Made by a program: the position numbers and the translations under genes | The notes under the pieces: generated by a model | The model's database searches: none | What the model was told of the DNA's origin: nothing | Seen by the model: the letters and a program-made list of their open reading frames with translations, nothing else | In this document: piece after piece, positions 1 to 8,087 of the stretch | How positions within the stretch are numbered: the first letter of the stretch is position 1 | How the letters are laid out: each line of letters begins with the position of its first letter | Origin: CF-118 sp035689345 | GTDB lineage: Bacteria > Chloroflexota > Dormibacteria > Dormibacterales > Dormibacteraceae | Direction: 5' to 3' | NCBI GenBank assembly: GCA_035689345.1 | Contig: DASSLR010000076.1 | Span: 1-29,827, forward strand | DNA: 29,827 nucleotides

Positions 1-740
1 TCCACCACGACGTCCTGACCCGTGATCACGTCGTTTTCCACGAACGCCATCACCGCCCGGGCGACGTCGTCCGGACCCGCGATGCGCTTCAGCGGCGTCG
101 CCGCCGCAAACGATTCCTCCTGCGCGACCGCCGCCTCGTCGCCGAACCGCGAGCGAAACCAGCGCGTCGAAACCAACCCGGGCGAAACGGAGTTGACCCG
201 CACTTCAGGAGCCAGCGCGAGAGCCAGGGCACGCGTCAGCTGCAGCAGGCCCGCCTTGGAGACCGCGTACACGATGGACGATCCGGACGCGCGATAGGCC
301 GCGATCGAACCGATGTTGACGATTGCGCCTCTGGTCTTGCGCAGCTCCGGCGCGGCAGCGCGGCAGCAGAAAAACGTGCCCTTGAGGTTGACGCGAAGGA
401 TGTCGTCCCACACCTGGTCGGTCAACGCGTCCAGATCGGCGTGGGGGATGAAGTGCGTCGTGCCCGCGTTGTTGACGAGCACGTCGAGCCGGCCGAACCG
501 TTCCACCGCGAACGCGACCAGGGCCTTCACGCGAGTCTCGTCGGCCACGTCGGCGCCAAACGTGACGCCGTCACACCCAAGCGATCGAAGCTCCTCGGCG
601 GTCTCGAGAGCGTCCTTTTCGGAGCGCGAGAAGTTCACGACCACCGCGCGCGCACCCGCCCGCGCCAGCCGCAAGCAGGTCGCGCGGCCGATGCCCGTGC
701 CGCCGCCGGTGACGATCGCGACGCGGCCCTCCAGCTCCAT
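1..740 (-). CDS. SDR family NAD(P)-dependent oxidoreductase (3' end cut by window edge)
   Basis: This is a classical short-chain dehydrogenase/reductase, a soluble NAD(P)-dependent oxidoreductase whose substrate cannot be told from sequence. Reading from the ATG at 738-740, 246 residues are visible and the frame runs off the window. It shows the cofactor motif TGGGTGIG (residues 11-18), NNAG (90-93), and the catalytic Ser145, Tyr158 and Lys162 (YxxxK). The last visible residues (TGQDVVVD) match the usual C-terminal end of the family, so only a few residues should be missing. It lies 13 nt downstream of the iron-permease-like gene on the same strand, so the two are probably co-transcribed. Confidence 0.9.
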   Translation of the reverse strand, partial: MELEGRVAIVTGGGTGIGRATCLRLARAGARAVVVNFSRSEKDALETAEELRSLGCDGVTFGADVADETRVKALVAFAVERFGRLDVLVNNAGTTHFIPHADLDALTDQVWDDILRVNLKGTFFCCRAAAPELRKTRGAIVNIGSIAAYRASGSSIVYAVSKAGLLQLTRALALALAPEVRVNSVSPGLVSTRWFRSRFGDEAAVAQEESFAAATPLKRIAGPDDVARAVMAFVENDVITGQDVVV

Positions 741-753
741 GGCCGGATAAAGA

Positions 754-1179
754 CTAAGTGGCCGACACCTTCTCGTGGATCAGCTGCGTCAGCTCGTGCA
801 CCTCGCGCGTCAATTGCGTGTTGAGATCCAGCGACTTCGCGAGCTTGACCTCGACGTCCTTGATCTGCTTCTCCTGGTTGGCGATCTGGCGAAGCGTCGA
901 CTTGACGTCCCGCTCGGACCGGTTGGTCGACGCGCCCACGAGAAAACCGATGTACAGCTCGGCGATGGTGGTCACGGTGTTGAGCGGAAAGTTGAACGAC
1001 TGCGACGTGAACCAGGCGGGCAGAAAGTTGTGCCCCGCGATGAATGGGCCGAGGGCGATCCACGTCCCGACGGCCAGCAGCCAGAAGACAATGTTGGCGG
1101 GCGTTCCCATCGCGTAGCTGACGGTGTCCGCCAGCTTCTGGAACGCCGAGGGTTTCTCCGGTGTGTCGCTAGTCGCCAT
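754..1179 (-). CDS. Low-affinity iron permease family-like small membrane protein
   Basis: The protein has 141 residues: two hydrophobic segments (about 27-48 and 68-85) and then a charged, probably coiled-coil tail. The pattern of a Gly-Pro after the first membrane helix, an LNTVTTI stretch and an NRSE motif after the second matches the small bacterial proteins annotated as low-affinity iron permease (PF04120). Transport activity has not been shown for most of these, so the role is only a family label. The start ATG (1177-1179) is preceded 4 nt upstream by a perfect AGGAGG (1184-1189 on the complement). It is divergent from the nitrile hydratase operon and heads a two-gene unit with the SDR gene. 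Confidence 0.65.
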   Translation of the reverse strand: MATSDTPEKPSAFQKLADTVSYAMGTPANIVFWLLAVGTWIALGPFIAGHNFLPAWFTSQSFNFPLNTVTTIAELYIGFLVGASTNRSERDVKSTLRQIANQEKQIKDVEVKLAKSLDLNTQLTREVHELTQLIHEKVSAT

Positions 1180-1217
1180 CTAACCTCCTAAATTCGGGCC
1201 CCGTTCAGATGAGGTCC

Positions 1218-1223
1218 CATAAT
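1218..1223 (+). promoter_or_regulatory. Candidate -10 element of the nitrile hydratase operon
   Basis: CATAAT lies 9 nt before the ATG at 1233, which fits a leaderless or very short-leader transcript. It also argues against using the upstream in-frame ATG at 1209, which precedes this hexamer. No convincing -35 is visible. Confidence 0.4.
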
Positions 1224-1232
1224 TCGAAACGC

Positions 1233-1808
1233 ATGAACGGGGTGCACGACATGGGCGGCATGCACGGATTCGGCCCAGTTCACGTCGAGGTCGACGAACC
1301 CGTCTTCCACCAGCGCTGGGAAGGTGTGGTGCGGGCTTTGATGCACAAGACCAACGGGCGCTACTACAACCTCGACGAGTTTCGCCACGCCATCGAGCGC
1401 ATGCCGGCCGAGGATTACCTCCGCGCGTTGTACTACGAGCGCTGGCTGCACGCGGTCGACACGCTGCTGCAAGAAAAAGGAGTGACCACGGGCACGCCTC
1501 CCGCCCCGGCGCCCGAAACCGCGCGACCGCCGTCTCTGAGCGCGCGGTTCAAGCCCGGTGATCAAGTGGCCACACGCAACATTCATCCCGGCGGCCACAC
1601 CCGGCTTCCGCGCTACGCCCGCGGTAAGCGTGGTGTGGTGCGCAAGGTCTACGGACCCTTCCGCCTGCCCGACGCGAACGCGCACGGCGATCACGACGCA
1701 TGGCAGCCGTGCTACGCGGTCGAATTCGCCGCGCGAGAGCTCTGGGGCGCCGAGGCCGGCGCCGCCGACAAGGTGTGCATCGATCTGTGGGAGAGCTACC
1801 TGGAATGA
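1233..1808 (+). CDS. Nitrile hydratase subunit beta
   Basis: Beta subunit of nitrile hydratase, the cytoplasmic metalloenzyme that hydrates nitriles to amides; beta packs against the metal-bearing alpha subunit. The protein has 191 residues and begins MNGVHDMGGMHGFGPV, the hallmark N-terminus of the family. That is why the ATG at 1233 is chosen over the in-frame ATG at 1209. The C-terminal half carries the SH3-like fold signature (FKPGDQVATRNIHPGGHTRLPRY, residues about 107-129, in family form) and ends in DLWESYLE. A proline-rich linker (about residues 90-102) separates the halves. The stop overlaps the alpha start by 4 nt (ATGA), so the two are translationally coupled. The order beta-alpha-activator is that of cobalt-type operons. 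Confidence 0.93.
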   Translation: MNGVHDMGGMHGFGPVHVEVDEPVFHQRWEGVVRALMHKTNGRYYNLDEFRHAIERMPAEDYLRALYYERWLHAVDTLLQEKGVTTGTPPAPAPETARPPSLSARFKPGDQVATRNIHPGGHTRLPRYARGKRGVVRKVYGPFRLPDANAHGDHDAWQPCYAVEFAARELWGAEAGAADKVCIDLWESYLE

Positions 1809-2449
1809 GCGACCATCACGACCATGACCACGATCACGACCACGACCACCATCCCGAGGCGCCCTCGGAGGTCGAGGCGAGGGCGCTGGCGCTCGAGTCG
1901 CTGCTCGTCGAGAAGGGACTGCTCACCTCCGAAGAGGTCGACCGCATCGTCTCCATGTACGAGCACGACATCGGCCCGATGCTCGGCGCGAAGGTCGTGG
2001 CCCGCGCCTGGCTGGACCCCGGTTACAAGCAGCGTCTGCTCGCCGACGGCCCGGCCGCGGTCAAGGAGCTCGGCATCGACTACCCGCCGAGCACGCAGCT
2101 CGTCGTCGTCGAGAACAAAGATGGCGTGCACAACGTCATCGTCTGCACGCTCTGCTCGTGCTACCCGTGGCCGGTGCTCGGACTGCCGCCCACCTGGTAC
2201 AAATCCGCGCCCTACCGCTCGCGCATGGTCCGCGAACCGCGCGCGGTGCTGGCGGAGTTCGACCTGACGTTGCCGGAGGACACGTCGGTCAACGTCTGGG
2301 ACTCGAGCTCCGACGTGCGCTACATGGTCCTGCCCCAGCGGCCCGAAGGCACCGAAAGCTGGACCGAGGAAGAGCTCACGGCCGTAATCACGCGCGACTG
2401 CATGATCGGTGTCGCACGCCCGCGCGTTCCCGCCGAGGCGACGAGCTGA
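1805..2449 (+). CDS. Nitrile hydratase subunit alpha, cobalt type
   Basis: Metal-binding catalytic subunit, 214 residues. The metal claw VCTLCSCYPWPVLGLPP is present, with Cys114, Cys117, Ser118 and Cys119. Thr at 115 is typical of Co(III) enzymes (Fe types have Ser), and the cysteines at 117 and 119 are those oxidised in mature enzymes. The N-terminus is unusually rich in His and Asp (residues 2-16 contain only S, D and H) and could bind metal before cofactor loading; that is inference. The start ATG overlaps the beta stop and the stop overlaps the activator start (TGATG). Thiocyanate hydrolase gamma has a similar claw, but the adjacent full beta subunit and activator favour nitrile hydratase. 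Confidence 0.95.
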   Translation: MSDHHDHDHDHDHDHHPEAPSEVEARALALESLLVEKGLLTSEEVDRIVSMYEHDIGPMLGAKVVARAWLDPGYKQRLLADGPAAVKELGIDYPPSTQLVVVENKDGVHNVIVCTLCSCYPWPVLGLPPTWYKSAPYRSRMVREPRAVLAEFDLTLPEDTSVNVWDSSSDVRYMVLPQRPEGTESWTEEELTAVITRDCMIGVARPRVPAEATS

Positions 2450-2766
2450 TGAGCGTCGACCGGAACATCGCGTATCTCGACGGTGAGGCCGCGCTGCCGC
2501 GCAAGAACGGCGAGCTCGTGTTCCAGGCGCCGTGGGAGGGTCGAGCGTTTGGGCTGGCCGTCGTGCTGAGCGACAAGGGCGCATACGCGTGGGACGAATT
2601 TCGCGCCACGCTCGCCAAGCAGATCGCGGCTGGTGGCGAGCATTACTACGAGAGCTGGCTCGACGCGCTCGAGTCGGTTCTGCTGAGTCACGGCATCGTC
2701 ACCAACGACGAGGTCACGCAGCGCGCGGCCGAATATGAAGCCCTGGAGCGCGATCCCGTCTTCTGA
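2449..2766 (+). CDS. Nitrile hydratase activator / accessory protein (P14K-like)
   Basis: A 105-residue protein related to the N-terminal half of the beta subunit, as the activator proteins of cobalt nitrile hydratases are (P14K, NhlE). In that family the activator delivers cobalt by exchanging alpha subunits between apo- and holo-complexes. Visible family features are FQAPWEGRAFGLAVVL near residues 24-40, a central YAWDEFRATLAKQI stretch, and YYESWLDALESVL before the tail. The start ATG shares one base with the alpha stop (TGATG). It is the third gene of a tightly coupled set and completes a self-sufficient nitrile hydratase operon. No amidase for the next step is seen in the window. Confidence 0.88.
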   Translation: MSVDRNIAYLDGEAALPRKNGELVFQAPWEGRAFGLAVVLSDKGAYAWDEFRATLAKQIAAGGEHYYESWLDALESVLLSHGIVTNDEVTQRAAEYEALERDPVF

Positions 2767-2776
2767 GCCGCCAGGT

Positions 2777-5158
2777 ATGAAGGCAACCAGACGTCGCAGC
2801 CCAAAGACGAGGGCCCAGCCAAGGCCGAAGAGCGCGTCACCGGCGCGGGTCGCCGAGCGGATCGAAGCCTCGGTGCTCGTGGTCGAGGACGAGCAGCTCG
2901 TCAGCCGCCTCGTCGGCCGGACGCTGACCGCCGCGGGCTGCCAGGTCACGTACGCGGCGAACGGAGAGGAGGCGCTCAACCGGCTCAGGGAGGCCCTTCC
3001 CGATCTCGTCGTCAGCGACGTGAACATGCCGAGGATGAACGGCTTCGAGCTGCTGACCAGGATTCGCGCCCAGCCCGCCACGCGGGCCCTTCCCGTAATC
3101 CTGCTGACCGCGCGCGGCGACACCGAGGACGTGGTCGCGGGCATGGGCCTCGGCGCCGACGACTACCTGATCAAGCCGTTCGCCAGGCCCGAGCTGCTGG
3201 CCCGGGTGCGGGCCAAGATCGAACGCCCTCCGGTGCCGGCATCGACCCTGTCGACCGACCGTCCGACCGGCGTGCTGTCGGAAGCGCGATTCGCGGAGGA
3301 GCTCGAGCGCGAGGTCACCCGGGAGCGAAAGACCCGGCGGCATGGCGTGCTCGCGCACATCCAGCTGCACGAGCTCGCCAGGCTGCGGACGCGGTTCTCC
3401 TGGCGGGTCAGGGACGAGATCGAGCTGCAGGCGGCGAGCCTGATCGCTGCGGGCGCCGGCCCGCTCGAGGTGCTGGCCCATAACGGGACCGACCGCTTCA
3501 TGCTGCTCCTGCCCGAGACAGACGAGGCCGAGGCACGGCGTCGCCTGGCACGGGTCGTGGAGGGGTTCGCCGGCCACGAGTTCACGGCCGGCGGTGAGGT
3601 GTTCCAGCTCACTCCGGTCGTGGGATTCGTCGATTTCGGCGTCGACGCTGACGCTTCCGAGCTGAACGAGCGCTGCTCCATCGCTCTCGAGCACGCTGAG
3701 CTGCAGCTCGATCTGCAGCCGGTCCGCTACCTCCCTACCATGCGGCCGCTCGCGCGCCCCGAGGTGCCGAGCCGGCTTCCCGGGATCATCCGCGCCCTGG
3801 TCAGCATCCCCGGCGAGATCATCGTCACCCAGGCGGTGGCCATCCTGGTGCCACTGGCGATCTACCTGACCTTCGACACCTTGGGCCTCGACATCGTGCC
3901 GGTCGCCTATGTCGTGGTGGTCGTGGCCCTACTCATCACCGCCGTGCTCATCTGGACCGAGGGGTTTCTCGCGTTCAGGCCGAAACATCCTCCACAGATC
4001 CCCGAAGAGAGCTACCCACCCGCGACCGCGGTCATCGCGGCCTATCTGCCCAACGAGGCTGCCACCGTGGTCGAGACGATCCGCTCGTTCCAGCGCATCG
4101 ACTACCCCGCGGGCCTGCAGATCCTCCTCGCGTACAACACACCGCGGCCGCTGCCGGTGGAGGAGACGATCAAAGAGATGGGGCGCGCCGACCCTCGAGT
4201 GAGGGCGATCCGCGTCGAGGGCAGCGAGTCCAAGGCGCAGAACGTGAACGCCGCCCTGTCCGAGGCGACCGGCGAGTTCGTCGGCATCTTCGACGCCGAT
4301 CACCACCCGGACCCTCACTGCTTCCGCAGGGCGTGGCGCTGGCTGGCTTCCGGCTACGACGTGGTCCAGGGCCACTGCATGGTGCGCAACGGCGACGAAA
4401 CGTGGGTGTCGCGCATGGTCGCTGTCGAGTTCGAGGCGATCTATGCGGTCAGCCATCCCGGACGGGCGCGGCTGCACCACTTCGGCATCTTCGGTGGCTC
4501 GAACGGTTACTGGAAGGCCCGCCTCCTGCGCGAGACCCGCATGCACGCGTTCATGCTCACCGAGGACATCGACTCTTCGATCCGCGCCCTGCTCGAGGGC
4601 CGCCGCATCGCGTCCGACCCGCTGCTGGTCTCCCGCGAGCTCGCGCCGGTCACACTGCGCGCGCTCTGGAACCAGCGGATGCGCTGGGCGCAGGGGTGGT
4701 TCCAGGTCTCCTATCGCTACTTCTTCAAGGGCCTGGCCTCCAGCCGCCTCTCGATCAGGCAGAAGCTTGGGCTCATCCACTTGCTGCCCTGGCGCGAGGC
4801 CTATCCGTGGATCGCGAACCAGATGATCCCGATCGTCATCTTCTGGACGATCAAGTTCGGCGGCCTCGACAAGATCGACTGGCTGGTGCCGATCTTCGTC
4901 ATGACGACGATCTTCACGCTCGGCACGGGCCCGGGCCAGACTGTGCTCGCGTGGCTGCTCGCCCACCGCGACATTCGCCGGCACCGCGGCTGGTTCGTCT
5001 ACTACCTCGTCATGAGCAGCGTGTTCTACACCGGTTTCAAGAACCTGATCGCCGCGGTCGCCCAGGTGAACGAGGCCATGCAGCAGCGCAAGTGGAAGGT
5101 CACGCCGCGCTCCGCGCGCGCCGCCGCGACCGCGGCCGAGAAGGCGACCGGAAGATGA
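2777..5158 (+). CDS. Response regulator / degenerate GGDEF-like / membrane GT2 glycosyltransferase fusion
   Basis: A 793-residue fusion. Residues about 31-150 form a CheY-like receiver with E37/D38, phospho-acceptor D81 and K133. Residues about 165-320 resemble a GGDEF fold, but the signature is NGTDRF (236-241) and no RxxD inhibitory site precedes it, so cyclase activity is unlikely. Two membrane segments follow (about 346-366 and 373-398). A family 2 glycosyltransferase domain like those of cellulose or hyaluronan synthases spans about 412-650, with DAD (506-508), TED (595-597) and QRMRW (633-637). C-terminal membrane helices include about 681-718. The ATG at 2777 lies 10 nt after the nitrile hydratase activator; the upstream in-frame ATG at 2735 would sit inside that gene. 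It probably makes an extracellular polysaccharide under phosphorylation control. The product is unknown. Confidence 0.85.
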   Translation: MKATRRRSPKTRAQPRPKSASPARVAERIEASVLVVEDEQLVSRLVGRTLTAAGCQVTYAANGEEALNRLREALPDLVVSDVNMPRMNGFELLTRIRAQPATRALPVILLTARGDTEDVVAGMGLGADDYLIKPFARPELLARVRAKIERPPVPASTLSTDRPTGVLSEARFAEELEREVTRERKTRRHGVLAHIQLHELARLRTRFSWRVRDEIELQAASLIAAGAGPLEVLAHNGTDRFMLLLPETDEAEARRRLARVVEGFAGHEFTAGGEVFQLTPVVGFVDFGVDADASELNERCSIALEHAELQLDLQPVRYLPTMRPLARPEVPSRLPGIIRALVSIPGEIIVTQAVAILVPLAIYLTFDTLGLDIVPVAYVVVVVALLITAVLIWTEGFLAFRPKHPPQIPEESYPPATAVIAAYLPNEAATVVETIRSFQRIDYPAGLQILLAYNTPRPLPVEETIKEMGRADPRVRAIRVEGSESKAQNVNAALSEATGEFVGIFDADHHPDPHCFRRAWRWLASGYDVVQGHCMVRNGDETWVSRMVAVEFEAIYAVSHPGRARLHHFGIFGGSNGYWKARLLRETRMHAFMLTEDIDSSIRALLEGRRIASDPLLVSRELAPVTLRALWNQRMRWAQGWFQVSYRYFFKGLASSRLSIRQKLGLIHLLPWREAYPWIANQMIPIVIFWTIKFGGLDKIDWLVPIFVMTTIFTLGTGPGQTVLAWLLAHRDIRRHRGWFVYYLVMSSVFYTGFKNLIAAVAQVNEAMQQRKWKVTPRSARAAATAAEKATGR

Positions 5159-5295
5159 GCACCGGCGCGGATCGAAAAACATCCAACCGGACGGATGGAT
5201 CTGGGAACATGACAGCTCGACGGACGGAACGACCTGGACGGCGGTGCTCATCGTTACCTACCAGCGCACGTGACGAGCCTCGCGAATAGAAGGGT

Positions 5296-5302
5296 GGAGG
5301 AG
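5296..5302 (+). promoter_or_regulatory. Ribosome binding site of the amine oxidase gene
   Basis: GGAGGAG ends 5 nt before the ATG at 5308 and selects that start over the TTG at 5305 immediately upstream. Confidence 0.7.
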
Positions 5303-5307
5303 AGTTG

Positions 5308-6918
5308 ATGGCCAGGACCCCGCTGCTGAGCCGGTTCCAGGAGATGTTCGCGGCGTTCGACAGAGCCGAATCGAGGTTCAGCCGGCGCGACTTCCTCAAG
5401 GCCGGCGCGGCCACGGCCGGCGCCCTGGCCATGAGCGGCCCGCTCGGGAGCCTCGCCGCGGCGGCTTCGGCCCCCCGCATCGCCATCGTCGGCGGCGGCA
5501 TCGCGGGCCTCAACGCAGCGCTGACGCTGCAGGATGCGGGCATTGCCTCGACCGTGTACGAGGCGTCGAACCGCGTCGGCGGACGCATGCACTCGGACAC
5601 GACCTCGTGGTTGAACGGCCAGACCAGCGAGCACTGCGGCGAGCTCATCGACAGCGGCCACAAGACCATCCTCGGCCTGGCGAGCCGGTTCAAGCTGCAG
5701 ACGGTGGACCTCCTTGGCGCCGAGCCCAACCACTCCACCGACACCGACTACTTCTTCCGCAGTTACTACACCGCGACCCAGGCGCAGGCCGACTTCAACG
5801 CGGTCTGGAACGCCGTCAAGAAGGACGTGAACGCCGCGAGCTATCCGACGCTGTACAACCTGCACACCGACGCCGGCGTGGTGCTCGACCACATGAGCGT
5901 CTACGACTGGATCGAAAGCCGCGTGCCCGGCGGCCACGCCTCGCCCATGGGCCAGCTGCTGGACGTCGCCTACAACATCGAGTACGGCAACGTGACCACG
6001 GAGCAGAGCTCGCTCAACCTGATCTACCTGCTCGGCTTCAGCTCGATCCCCGGCAACTTCGCGATCTTCGGCAAGTCTGACGAGCGGTATCACATCGTCG
6101 GCGGCAACGAGCGGTTGCCGCTCGCCATCGCCGCCGCGCTTGCCCCTGGCACCGTCAACAAGAACACCGCCCTCAGTGGGATCACCCGCAACGGTGACGG
6201 CACCTACAACCTGCAGCTCACGAGCGGCAACACCACCGTGACCAGGACCTTCGACCGCGTGATCCTCGCGCTGCCTTTCTCGGTGCTCCGCACCATCCTC
6301 AAAAACGACGCCGCGTACAGCGCGGCCGGGTTCGACACGCTCAAGCAGACCGCCATCCAGCAGCTCGGCTACGGCAAGAATGCCAAGCTGCAGCTCCAGT
6401 TCGACACACGCTACTGGTACGGCCCCGGCCCCTGGGGCATCGGCAACGGCAACTCGTATTCCGACACCGGCTACCAGAACACGTGGGAGGTGACGCGAGC
6501 GCAGTCGGGCGACACGGGCATCCTGGTCGACTACACCGGCGGAGGGGTACCCCTGGCTTCGTTCAATGGCGACCCGACAAACCCGAGCACCGTGGCCAGG
6601 TTTGCGAATACCTTCCTCAGCCAGATCGAGCCGCTTTTCCCAGGGATCACCAGGCAGTGGAACGGCCGGGCCACGCTGGACGTGCCCCTGGCGAATCCGT
6701 TCCTGCTCGGCTCGTATTCCTACTGGAAGGTCGGCCAGTACACGTCGTTCAGCGGCTACGAGGGCGCGCGTCAGCCCGACCCGAAGACGGGGAAGTGCCA
6801 CTTCGCCGGCGAGCACTGCTCGACGAACTTCCAGGGCTACATGGAAGGTGGGGCGGAGGAGGGGGCGCGAGCCGCGGGCGAGATCCTGAGCGATTACAAG
6901 GCCGGGATATTCCCCTAG
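5308..6918 (+). CDS. Tat-exported flavin amine oxidase (FAD-dependent oxidoreductase)
   Basis: A 536-residue member of the flavin-containing amine oxidase family, oxidising a C-N bond with release of hydrogen peroxide; the substrate is unknown. The N-terminus carries a twin-arginine signal, SRRDFLK at 25-31 followed by an Ala/Gly-rich hydrophobic stretch ending near residue 52, so the enzyme should be exported folded. The dinucleotide-binding motif IVGGGIAGLNAAL starts near residue 59, followed by a conserved glutamate (YEASNRVGGRMHS). The C-terminus has the second FAD contact (FAGEHCS, then GYMEGGAEEGARAA). The stop codon shares the tetranucleotide CTAG with the stop of the convergent transporter gene. 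Confidence 0.88.
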   Translation: MARTPLLSRFQEMFAAFDRAESRFSRRDFLKAGAATAGALAMSGPLGSLAAAASAPRIAIVGGGIAGLNAALTLQDAGIASTVYEASNRVGGRMHSDTTSWLNGQTSEHCGELIDSGHKTILGLASRFKLQTVDLLGAEPNHSTDTDYFFRSYYTATQAQADFNAVWNAVKKDVNAASYPTLYNLHTDAGVVLDHMSVYDWIESRVPGGHASPMGQLLDVAYNIEYGNVTTEQSSLNLIYLLGFSSIPGNFAIFGKSDERYHIVGGNERLPLAIAAALAPGTVNKNTALSGITRNGDGTYNLQLTSGNTTVTRTFDRVILALPFSVLRTILKNDAAYSAAGFDTLKQTAIQQLGYGKNAKLQLQFDTRYWYGPGPWGIGNGNSYSDTGYQNTWEVTRAQSGDTGILVDYTGGGVPLASFNGDPTNPSTVARFANTFLSQIEPLFPGITRQWNGRATLDVPLANPFLLGSYSYWKVGQYTSFSGYEGARQPDPKTGKCHFAGEHCSTNFQGYMEGGAEEGARAAGEILSDYKAGIFP

Positions 6919-8069
6919 TCCGGTAAACGCAGGCCGAGCGACAGCAGGCTCATGGCGACAGCCCCGGCGATGCCGGGGACAAAGGCCAGCCACGACAGGC
7001 CCGTCGCGTCCCAGACGGCGCCGGCGACCAGCGGTAGCGCGAAGCCCATTGCGTACTGGATGGTCAGGACCGCGGCGCTCATCCGCGCCACCTCGCCGGC
7101 CGCCGCCACCCGCGGCGGCAGGGACAGCACCACGATGAACGACAGTGCCGCCGCGAACCCGAGCACGAAGGCCCACGCCACGACGCCGGCGCCGGGCGTG
7201 AGGACGAGCCCCACCTGGGCGAGCGCCATCAGCCCCGCCGACCCGATGAAGCCCAGGCGGCCAGTCAGCAGGCGGTCCCAGAGCGCCACCGCCGGGGCCG
7301 TCAGCAGCTGCGACCCGTTGAGCACGGCAAGCGTCGGCGTGATGAGGTTGTGCCGGCCGCTCTGGTCCAGGAAGTCCGGGATGAACGCGTTCGTCCCGAA
7401 GTAGACGGCGGACGCCATCCCCATCACCGCGCCGATGCGCACGACCTGGTTCTCGCGCCAGGCAGGCCACCAGCGTGACGGCGCCGCCATTGAAGAGCGC
7501 CGGCGCGGCGCGACCACAACCAGGCCCGCGGCGCTGGCCGCGACGATCAAGGACCACGACGCGAGGGCCCAGCGCCAGTCGCCGCCGAACGCCGGCAGTA
7601 CGCCGAACGGCGTGGTGAAGACGGTCGGGATCGTCTCCCCGAACAGCATCCCGTTGCTCAGGACCGCCGTCGCCAGGATGATCCGGGACGGAAACCATTC
7701 GCGGACGAGGGCGGGCAGCGCGGGCTGGCTGACGGCCACGCCGATGCCCATCAGGAACGTGGCCGCGAACAGCACCGGCGTGCTCGGGCCGTAGCCCCGC
7801 AGGGCGCCGAACACCGCCACCGCCCCCAACCCCACGCCGAGGGCGCGGCGGATGCCGAGCCGCGCGATCAGCAGCGCGCCGGGCACGGCCGCCAGCGCGA
7901 ACAGCACGACCGGCGCGGACACGAGCGCGCCGACAGCCTTCTCGTCGAGGCTCAGCTCGCGGTGGATGAGCGGGATCAGCGGGGGAACCGCGAGGATCGT
8001 CAGCCGCAGGTCCACGCCGCCCAGCCAGAGCAGGAGGAGGCGAACCCATTCGGCGCGAGTCAACCTCAT
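6915..8069 (-). CDS. MFS transporter, CynX/NimT-like
   Basis: A 384-residue inner-membrane permease with about twelve hydrophobic segments, of the major facilitator superfamily. Overall similarity by eye is to the CynX/NimT group (cyanate, 2-nitroimidazole and other small organic anions): the N-terminal DLRLTILAVPPLIPLI segment, the cytoplasmic loop after helix 2 (ARLGIRRALGVG) and a FGETIPTVFTTPF stretch. The substrate cannot be assigned. Its ATG is 18 nt from the divergently transcribed DsrE-family gene, so the two promoters must overlap or lie within coding sequence. Its stop overlaps that of the amine oxidase. Confidence 0.8.
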   Translation of the reverse strand: MRLTRAEWVRLLLLWLGGVDLRLTILAVPPLIPLIHRELSLDEKAVGALVSAPVVLFALAAVPGALLIARLGIRRALGVGLGAVAVFGALRGYGPSTPVLFAATFLMGIGVAVSQPALPALVREWFPSRIILATAVLSNGMLFGETIPTVFTTPFGVLPAFGGDWRWALASWSLIVAASAAGLVVVAPRRRSSMAAPSRWWPAWRENQVVRIGAVMGMASAVYFGTNAFIPDFLDQSGRHNLITPTLAVLNGSQLLTAPAVALWDRLLTGRLGFIGSAGLMALAQVGLVLTPGAGVVAWAFVLGFAAALSFIVVLSLPPRVAAAGEVARMSAAVLTIQYAMGFALPLVAGAVWDATGLSWLAFVPGIAGAVAMSLLSLGLRLPD

Positions 8070-8074
8070 CGCCG

Positions 8075-8080
8075 CATACT
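8075..8080 (+). promoter_or_regulatory. Candidate -10 element for a leaderless DsrE-family mRNA
   Basis: CATACT lies 7 nt before the ATG at 8088, inside the 18-nt divergent gap. No -35 match is seen. Confidence 0.4.
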
Positions 8081-8087
8081 GGCAGCC

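Noticed and set aside
1808..1852. The GAC/CAC run as a microsatellite or direct-repeat array
   Set aside because: It is in frame within the alpha subunit gene and encodes a His/Asp tail; repeat units are irregular.
3929..5251. A 440-codon minus-strand frame
   Set aside because: Antisense to the GT2 domain, which has clear catalytic motifs on the plus strand.
5155..5289. A 44-codon frame starting in an ATGA overlap after the GT2 fusion gene
   Set aside because: No recognisable motif and Arg/Ser/Thr-rich composition; the overlap alone is weak support, so it was not listed as a gene.
5254..8049. A 931-codon open frame on the minus strand
   Set aside because: It lies antisense to the amine oxidase and in another frame of the MFS gene; its translation is Arg/Ala/Gly/Pro-rich low complexity, as expected from high-GC shadow frames.
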